DNA of 64,000 nt from KK5 sp034043675. Its GTDB lineage: Bacteria; Pseudomonadota; Gammaproteobacteria; Burkholderiales; Burkholderiaceae_C. Under the pieces are notes generated by a model that worked only from the letters and a program-made list of their open reading frames with translations, did no database searches and was not told the origin of the DNA. The stretch is taken from NCBI RefSeq assembly GCF_034043675.1, contig NZ_JAXCLA010000004.1, forward strand, positions 186,001-250,000. Direction: 5' to 3'. Positions within the stretch are counted from its first letter, which is position 1. The number at the start of each line of letters is the position of its first letter. Below are positions 59,162 through 64,000 of the stretch, one piece after another. The translations under genes were made by a program, and so were the position numbers.

Positions 59162-59877
59162 TCTGGGAGCGCCTGCGTGGCCTCACTCCCGCCCGCATAG
59201 GGTTGGGCCGCAGCGGCGAAGCCGGCTTGCCGACGGCCGAGTGGCTGCGCTTCGCTGCCGCTCATGCGCAGGCGCGGGACGCGGTGCATACGCCGCTGGA
59301 TGTCGATCTGCTAACGCGCGAATTGAGCGCAGCCGGCTGGCCCGCGCCGCTGATCGTGCGCAGCCGCGCCACCAGCCGGGCCGAGTACCTGCGCCGCCCG
59401 GACCTGGGTCGGCGGCTCGATCCGACCTGCACGTTGCCTGCCGGCGAGGTCGATCTCGCATTAATCCTGGCCGATGGCCTCTCGGCCGCCGCCGTGCAGG
59501 CCCATGCCGTTGAAGTCGCACAGGCCTTGCGCGCCACCCTGCCCTCGTTGACCCTGGCGCCACCGATCATCGCCACGCAGGCCCGCGTCGCGCTCGGCGA
59601 CGAGATCGGCGAGCAACTCGGTGCTCGACTCGTGCTGGTGCTGATCGGCGAACGGCCCGGTCTCAGTTCACCGGACAGCCTGGGCGCCTACCTGACCTGG
59701 GCGCCGCGGCCGGGCCGCAGCGATGCCGAGCGCAACTGCGTCAGCAATATCCGCCCGGCCGGCCTGCCCGCGGACGATGCGGCGCGGCGCCTGGCCTGGC
59801 TGGTCGAGCAGTCGCTGCGCAGGGGGCTCAGCGGCGTGGCGCTGAAGGACGACAGCGCCAGCGCACTGTTGTCCTGA
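59158..59877 (+). CDS. eutC: ethanolamine ammonia-lyase small subunit
   Basis: A 239-residue EutC starting at GTG and overlapping eutB by four bases. It has the small-subunit landmarks ARIGLGRSGEAGLPTAEWLR, DLLTRELSAAGW, RPDLGRRLD, GEQLGARLVLVLIGERPGLS and RNCVSNIRPAGL, which contribute to the cobalamin lower-ligand pocket. Length is slightly below the E. coli protein (295) because the N-terminal extension is missing, as in many proteobacteria. Confidence 0.93.
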   Translation: MIWERLRGLTPARIGLGRSGEAGLPTAEWLRFAAAHAQARDAVHTPLDVDLLTRELSAAGWPAPLIVRSRATSRAEYLRRPDLGRRLDPTCTLPAGEVDLALILADGLSAAAVQAHAVEVAQALRATLPSLTLAPPIIATQARVALGDEIGEQLGARLVLVLIGERPGLSSPDSLGAYLTWAPRPGRSDAERNCVSNIRPAGLPADDAARRLAWLVEQSLRRGLSGVALKDDSASALLS

Positions 59878-60006
59878 CGCCTCAGCAGGGCGCACCGCGG
59901 CGTCATCTCGGTGTCAGAATCGGCTGGCGACGAGCCCGCGCGCAGGACCGTCCGGGCCCGGTGCATCCACTACAACCCCGTCAGCCAAGAAGAGAGAGAC
60001 AACCAA

Positions 60007-60405
60007 ATGCGAACTTCGTCCAAAGTCCTTGCCTCCACCCTGGTTCTCTTCGCCGCCCTCGCCGCCCATGCAGCGGATGCGCCTTCGTTGAAGGGCAAAT
60101 GGACCGGTACGATCAACAACGCCAAGGGCGAGCCGGTCCAGGTCCAAATGACCGTCACCGATGCCACCCACGGCATCCTGCGCCTGGGTCAATCGGGCGG
60201 CTATGTCACCCGCGACGAGTGCCTGGACCGTGACATCCCGGTCGTCGTGACCGCACAGAGCGCCAGCGAACTGACGGTCGACATCAAGGGCGACTCGGTC
60301 CTGAAGGGCTGCATCAACGAGTCCGCCACGCTGAAGATCATCGACGCCAAGACCGTGCAGAGCACGCTGAAGGATGGCCGGACGATGACGCTCAACCGCA
60401 AGTAA
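60007..60405 (+). CDS. small exported hypothetical protein
   Basis: A 132-residue protein with a signal peptide (SSKVLASTLVLFAALAAHAA). The mature part (LKGKWTGTINNAKGEPVQV, then ECLDRDIPVVV and KGCINESATL) looks like a small beta-barrel with two Cys that could form a disulfide. The family is not recognised. The start is the ATG at 60007; the longer open frame upstream lacks a ribosome site. It is alone between eutC and the dioxygenase, with a possible terminator after it. Confidence 0.75.
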   Translation: MRTSSKVLASTLVLFAALAAHAADAPSLKGKWTGTINNAKGEPVQVQMTVTDATHGILRLGQSGGYVTRDECLDRDIPVVVTAQSASELTVDIKGDSVLKGCINESATLKIIDAKTVQSTLKDGRTMTLNRK

Positions 60406-60432
60406 GCGGCGCCTGAGCGGTATTTGAGTGCA

Positions 60433-60451
60433 GGGTCGGCCGCGCCGACCC
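60433..60451 (+). terminator. possible hairpin terminator
   Basis: GGGTCGGC (60433-60440) pairs with GCCGACCC (60444-60451) around a three-base loop, 28 bases after the small exported protein's stop. Only two T residues follow, so it is a weak candidate. Confidence 0.4.
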
Positions 60452-60523
60452 TTGCAAGCTTTTGAACGCAGCGCTCAAGCCCACGCGTCTTTCAGGCGCG
60501 CCGGCCGTCCTAAGCTGTGATTC

Positions 60524-61354
60524 ATGAGCACGAACACCACCTCCCGTCTCCCCGCCTACTTCCTCTCGCACGGCGGCGGCCCCTGGCCGTACATGGACGG
60601 CCCGTTCCGCGCCCACTTCACGCAGCTCGAAGCCTCGCTGAAGGCGATCCCGCAGGAACTGGGCGTGAAGCCCAAGGCGGTGCTGATGATCTCCGGCCAC
60701 TGGGAAGAGCGCGACAGCTTTGCCGCGATGGCCTCGGCCAAGCCGCCGATGGTGTACGACTACGGCGGCTTCCCGGCACACACTTACAGCGTGGTCTACC
60801 CGGCCCCGGGCGACCCGGCGCTGGCCGAGCGTGTGCGCGGCCTGATCGCCGCTGCCGGCCTGCCGGCCAGCCTCGACGCCGAACGCGGCTACGACCACGG
60901 CGCGTTCACGACGATGTTCCCGATGTACCCGGACGCGGACGTGCCGGTGGTGCAGTTGTCGATGCTGTCGAACTACGACCCCGAGACGCATCTCGCGCTT
61001 GGCCGCGCCCTGGCGCCGCTGCGCGACGAAGGCGTGCTGATCGTCGGCAGCGGCCTCAGCTATCACAACCTGCGCGCCTTCGGGCCCGGCGCGAAATCGG
61101 CATCGAGCCAGTTCGATGCCTGGCTGCAGGATGCGCTGCTAAAGGCCTCGCCCGCCGAACGCAGCGAACTGCTGCGCCACTGGAGCGACGCGCCGGCCGC
61201 CCGCCAGGCCCATCCCCGCGAGGATCACCTGATCCCGCTGATGGTCGCCGTGGGCGCTGCCGAATCGGAAGCCGCCACCTGCATCTATCACGAGCCCGAT
61301 TTCATGGGCGGCGTGACGGCATCGAGCTTCCGGTTCGGAGCGCTACCAGCCTGA
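60524..61354 (+). CDS. DODA-type (LigB-fold) extradiol ring-cleavage dioxygenase
   Basis: A 276-residue enzyme of the YgiD/4,5-DOPA-dioxygenase family. Putative metal ligands are visible: His in YFLSHGGGPW, His in MISGHWEERD, and later His residues in RGYDHGAFT and REDHLIPLM. LIVGSGLSYHNLRAF is the conserved family segment. Members cleave catechol rings using Fe or Zn; the substrate of this one is unknown. It converges with the efflux channel gene, 9 bases away. Confidence 0.9.
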   Translation: MSTNTTSRLPAYFLSHGGGPWPYMDGPFRAHFTQLEASLKAIPQELGVKPKAVLMISGHWEERDSFAAMASAKPPMVYDYGGFPAHTYSVVYPAPGDPALAERVRGLIAAAGLPASLDAERGYDHGAFTTMFPMYPDADVPVVQLSMLSNYDPETHLALGRALAPLRDEGVLIVGSGLSYHNLRAFGPGAKSASSQFDAWLQDALLKASPAERSELLRHWSDAPAARQAHPREDHLIPLMVAVGAAESEAATCIYHEPDFMGGVTASSFRFGALPA

Positions 61355-61363
61355 TCCCGGGAT

Positions 61364-62740
61364 TCAGGCCCAGCCGCCGCCCAACGCCTTGATCAGCGCG
61401 ATCGTCGACTGGTACTGGGCCGAGCGGACCTGCAACGCCTGCCGGCGCAGGGCCAGCTCGCTGCGGCGCGCGTCGAGCAGCTCCAGCTGACTCACCAGGC
61501 CGTTGCGATAGCGCGAGTCGGACAGGGCCAGCGCTCGCTCGGCCGAGGCCACCGCCTGCGCCTGCACCTTGGCCTGCTCGTCCAGCAGGCGCAGCGAGGA
61601 CAACTGGTCCTCCACCTCCTTGAACGCGCCCAGCACCTGCTCGCGGTAGGCCGCGGCGGCGCCATCCAGCTGCGCCGCCGCGCCCTGCACGCCCGCCTCG
61701 CGGCGACCGCCGTCGAGCAGCGGCAGGTTCAGCAGCGCGTTGATGCCCCAGAGGCCCGCCGAGGTCTTGAACAGGTCGGACAGTTCCGGAGTGGCACCGC
61801 CGCCGGCGGCGGTCAACGACAAGGTCGGGAACCAAGCCTTCTGTGCGACGCCGAGGCGCGCCTGCGCGGCCTTCAGGCTCGCCTGCGCGGCGGCCACGTC
61901 GGGCCGACGTTCCAGCATCTGGCTGGGTACGCCGGCGGGCACGGACGGCAGCGTTTCGCTCCAGCGGCCCTCGGCGACGCTGAGGCCGCTCGGGAAGTCA
62001 CCGACCAGCAGCGCCAGCACGTGTTCCAGCACCGCGCGGCGGCGGTCCAGTTCCAGTGACTGCGATTGCGTAGTTGCGACCTCGGTGCGCAGACGCGCCA
62101 GGTCCAGCTCGGCGATGTCGCCGGCGGCGTAGCGGCGCTCGGTCAGCTTCAGCGTGTCCTGGTAGGCGGCCACGGTTTCCTGCATCAGCGCGCGTTCGGC
62201 ATCCAGCGCGCGCAACTCGAAGTAGCTCTGCGCCACGTCGGATTGCACCAGCAGCCGGGTCGACTGCAGCAAGGCCTCGCGGGCCTGGGCATCCAGCGCT
62301 GCGGCGTTGGTGGCGCCGCTCAAGCGGCCGACCACGTCGACCTCATAGGACGCGTCCAGGCGCAGCTGGTGCAAGGTGCCGGCCAGGGCCTGCGAGCGGT
62401 AGTAGTCGCCGCCCTGGCGGCCCGAGGCGGCGCTGATGCCCAGCTGCGGCATGCGAGCCGCATCGGTGTTGTGGAGCAGTGCGCGAGCCTCGGCCAGGCG
62501 GGCGCCGGCCTGCTGGATGCTGGTGTTGTGTTCCAGCGCCTGCTCGGTCAGCGCGTCGAGCTGCGGATCGGCGAAGGCCTTCCACCACTGCGTGCGCGAA
62601 ACGGCGGCCGGGCTTTCGGTCTGCGGGCCCTTGAAGGCGGCGGGCACGGCGGGCATCGGATGCGGCTCGGGCACCGCGATGTTGGCGCAGCCGGCCAGCA
62701 CGAGTGCCGCGGCCAGGGGGATCAATGCATGGAGCTTCAT
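61364..62740 (-). CDS. outer-membrane efflux channel, NodT/OprM type
   Basis: A 458-residue lipoprotein channel (lipobox LVLAGC) of the TolC/OprM family. Conserved elements include WWKAFADPQLDALTEQALEH near the N-terminus, the long alpha-hairpins with periodic Ala/Leu/Gln, LERRPDVAAAQASLKAA and the C-terminal LELLDARRSELALRRQAL. It is the third component of a tripartite RND pump and lies 22 bases downstream of the pump gene on the same strand. The ATG at 62740 replaces a longer open frame whose upstream part is not protein-like. Confidence 0.93.
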   Translation of the reverse strand: MKLHALIPLAAALVLAGCANIAVPEPHPMPAVPAAFKGPQTESPAAVSRTQWWKAFADPQLDALTEQALEHNTSIQQAGARLAEARALLHNTDAARMPQLGISAASGRQGGDYYRSQALAGTLHQLRLDASYEVDVVGRLSGATNAAALDAQAREALLQSTRLLVQSDVAQSYFELRALDAERALMQETVAAYQDTLKLTERRYAAGDIAELDLARLRTEVATTQSQSLELDRRRAVLEHVLALLVGDFPSGLSVAEGRWSETLPSVPAGVPSQMLERRPDVAAAQASLKAAQARLGVAQKAWFPTLSLTAAGGGATPELSDLFKTSAGLWGINALLNLPLLDGGRREAGVQGAAAQLDGAAAAYREQVLGAFKEVEDQLSSLRLLDEQAKVQAQAVASAERALALSDSRYRNGLVSQLELLDARRSELALRRQALQVRSAQYQSTIALIKALGGGWA

Positions 62741-62762
62741 GATTTGTTGACTCCTTCTTGAA

Positions 62763-64000
62763 TCATTCGTGGTTGTGACGCGGTGCCGCGGGCAGCGGGC
62801 GGGCATCTCCACCGGCGCCGTGCAGCGCATCGGCACCGGCAAAGGCCTCGACGTGCGGCTCCGCGCCATGCAGCTTCAGCGCCCGGTTGCCGGTCAGCGC
62901 GCGCAGCAGCACGTAGAACACCGGCGTCAGGAACAGGCCGAAGGCGGTCACGCCGATCATCCCGGCGAACACGGCCACGCCCATCGCGGCACGCATCTCC
63001 GAGCCGGCACCGTGCGACACCACCAGCGGGATCACGCCCATGATGAAAGCCATCGAGGTCATCAGGATCGGACGCAGGCGCAGGCGGGCGGCCTCGATCG
63101 CGGCCTCCAGCGGCTTGCGGCCGGCGAACTCCAGCTCACGGGCGAACTCGACGATCAGGATCGCGTTCTTCGCCGAGAGTCCCACCAGCACCATCAGCCC
63201 GATCTGGGTGAAGACGTTGTTGTCACCCTTGGTGAGCCACACGCCGGCCATCGCCGCCATCAGACCCATCGGCACGATCAGCAGGATCGCCAGCGGCAGA
63301 GTCAGGCTCTCGTACTGCGCGGCCAGCACCAGGAACACCAGCAGGATCGCCAGCGGGAAGACCCACAGCGCGGAATTGCCGGCCAGGATCTCCTGGTAGG
63401 TCAGCTCGGTCCACTCGTAGCTGATGCCCTTGGGCAGCGTCTCCGCGGCGATGCGCTTGATCGCGTCCTGCGCCTGGCCCGAGCTGAAGCCCGGGGCCGG
63501 GCCGCCGTTGATGTCGGCGGACAGGAAGCCGTTGTAGCGCATCGCGCGTTCCGGGCCGACCGAGTTCTGCACCGTCATCAGCGCGGACAGCGGCACCATC
63601 TCGCCCGAGGCCGAGCGCACCTTCAGCTGGCCGATGTCCTCGGCACGGGCGCGGAACGGCGCATCGGCCTGGACGCGCACGGAGTACGTGCGGCCGAACT
63701 TGTTGAAGTCGTTCACGTACAGGCTGCCGAGGTAGATCTGCATCGTGTCGAACACGTCGGTCACCGCCACGCCCAGTTGGCGCGCCTTGGTGCGGTCGAT
63801 GTCGGCGTACAGCTGCGGCGTGTTGACCTGGTAGCTGCTGAACATGCCCGCCAGTTCCGGCGTCTTGTAGGCCTTGGCCATGAAGGCTTTCACGGCCTGG
63901 TCCAGCGCCTCGTAGCCGAGGCCGCCGCGGTCTTCCAACTGCAGCTTGAAGCCACCGGTCGTGCCGAGGCCCTGCACCGGCGGGGGCGGGAACATGACGA
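62763..64000 (-). CDS. RND efflux pump inner-membrane protein, HAE1 family (partial, 5' end beyond window)
   Basis: The last 412 or so residues of an AcrB/MexF-type multidrug pump; the open frame runs off the right edge. It has the periplasmic segment PPPPVQGLGTTGGFKLQLED, as in the MexF/CeoB branch, then TM helices with NVFTQIGLMVLVGLSAKNAI and VFAGMIGVTAFGLFLTPVFY, typical of HAE1 pumps. The C-terminus has a His/Ala-rich tail. The catalytic Asp pair lies upstream of the visible part. Exported substrates cannot be told from this fragment. Confidence 0.92.
   Translation of the reverse strand, partial: VMFPPPPVQGLGTTGGFKLQLEDRGGLGYEALDQAVKAFMAKAYKTPELAGMFSSYQVNTPQLYADIDRTKARQLGVAVTDVFDTMQIYLGSLYVNDFNKFGRTYSVRVQADAPFRARAEDIGQLKVRSASGEMVPLSALMTVQNSVGPERAMRYNGFLSADINGGPAPGFSSGQAQDAIKRIAAETLPKGISYEWTELTYQEILAGNSALWVFPLAILLVFLVLAAQYESLTLPLAILLIVPMGLMAAMAGVWLTKGDNNVFTQIGLMVLVGLSAKNAILIVEFARELEFAGRKPLEAAIEAARLRLRPILMTSMAFIMGVIPLVVSHGAGSEMRAAMGVAVFAGMIGVTAFGLFLTPVFYVLLRALTGNRALKLHGAEPHVEAFAGADALHGAGGDARPLPAAPRHNHE

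Overview
The window is GC-rich DNA with dense coding and almost no intergenic space. It looks like a chromosome segment of a betaproteobacterium, probably Burkholderiales of the Roseateles/Rubrivivax/Methylibium type. This placement is inferred from: the EarP/EF-P pair with Arg32 in EF-P; two PEP-CTERM secreted proteins; a poly-HAMP hybrid kinase; GTG/TTG starts with good Shine-Dalgarno sites; and the hupB / tRNA-Val / ppiD / tRNA-His / gluQ order. I see no insertion sequence, prophage, CRISPR array or rRNA. No gap longer than about 230 bases lacks a gene.

Layout. 1-5.3 kb: the end of an unidentified gene, an MFS exporter with a divergent LysR regulator, a two-gene RelA/SpoT-domain plus small-protein unit in visibly less GC-rich DNA (candidate toxSAS toxin-antitoxin), a PEP-CTERM protein, a VOC protein and a secreted protein. 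5.4-25.8 kb: a large signalling block with five histidine-kinase-type proteins (one a 1923-residue poly-HAMP hybrid kinase, one with a degraded ATP-binding domain), two receiver-only response regulators and a CheR methyltransferase, interspersed with small envelope proteins, an AsmA protein and a periplasmic cupin. None of these regulators carries a DNA-binding domain. 26-28.3 kb: a bacterial type IB topoisomerase flanked by small membrane proteins, then a long intergenic palindrome. 28.3-34.8 kb: pirin with a divergent LysR regulator, then a complete branched-chain amino acid type ABC transporter operon (substrate-binding protein plus livHMGF).

34.8-44.9 kb: core genes. These are efp with earP, then uvrC, a lipoprotein, pgsA, an EamA transporter, hupB, tRNA-Val, ppiD, tRNA-His, gluQ and a tandem FKBP isomerase. 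45-50.2 kb: an MgtC-like protein, a second PEP-CTERM protein, a secreted 5'-nucleotidase, a TPR protein with a protease-like fold and glutaminyl cyclase. 50.2-55.1 kb: a translationally coupled three-gene condensin-like operon (kleisin, MksE-like, SMC/MksB-like ATPase) with no JetD/MksG nuclease gene beside it. 55.2-64 kb: a lipoprotein, a secreted protein with three Cys repeats, an FAD disulfide oxidoreductase, eutBC (ethanolamine ammonia-lyase), a small secreted protein, a DODA-type dioxygenase, and the end of an RND efflux operon (pump plus outer-membrane channel).

The most interesting systems are the condensin-like operon, the candidate RelA/SpoT toxin-antitoxin pair, the poly-HAMP signalling block with receiver-only outputs, and the Cys-repeat secreted protein. 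All functional statements rest on reading motifs and gene order; no database search was run.
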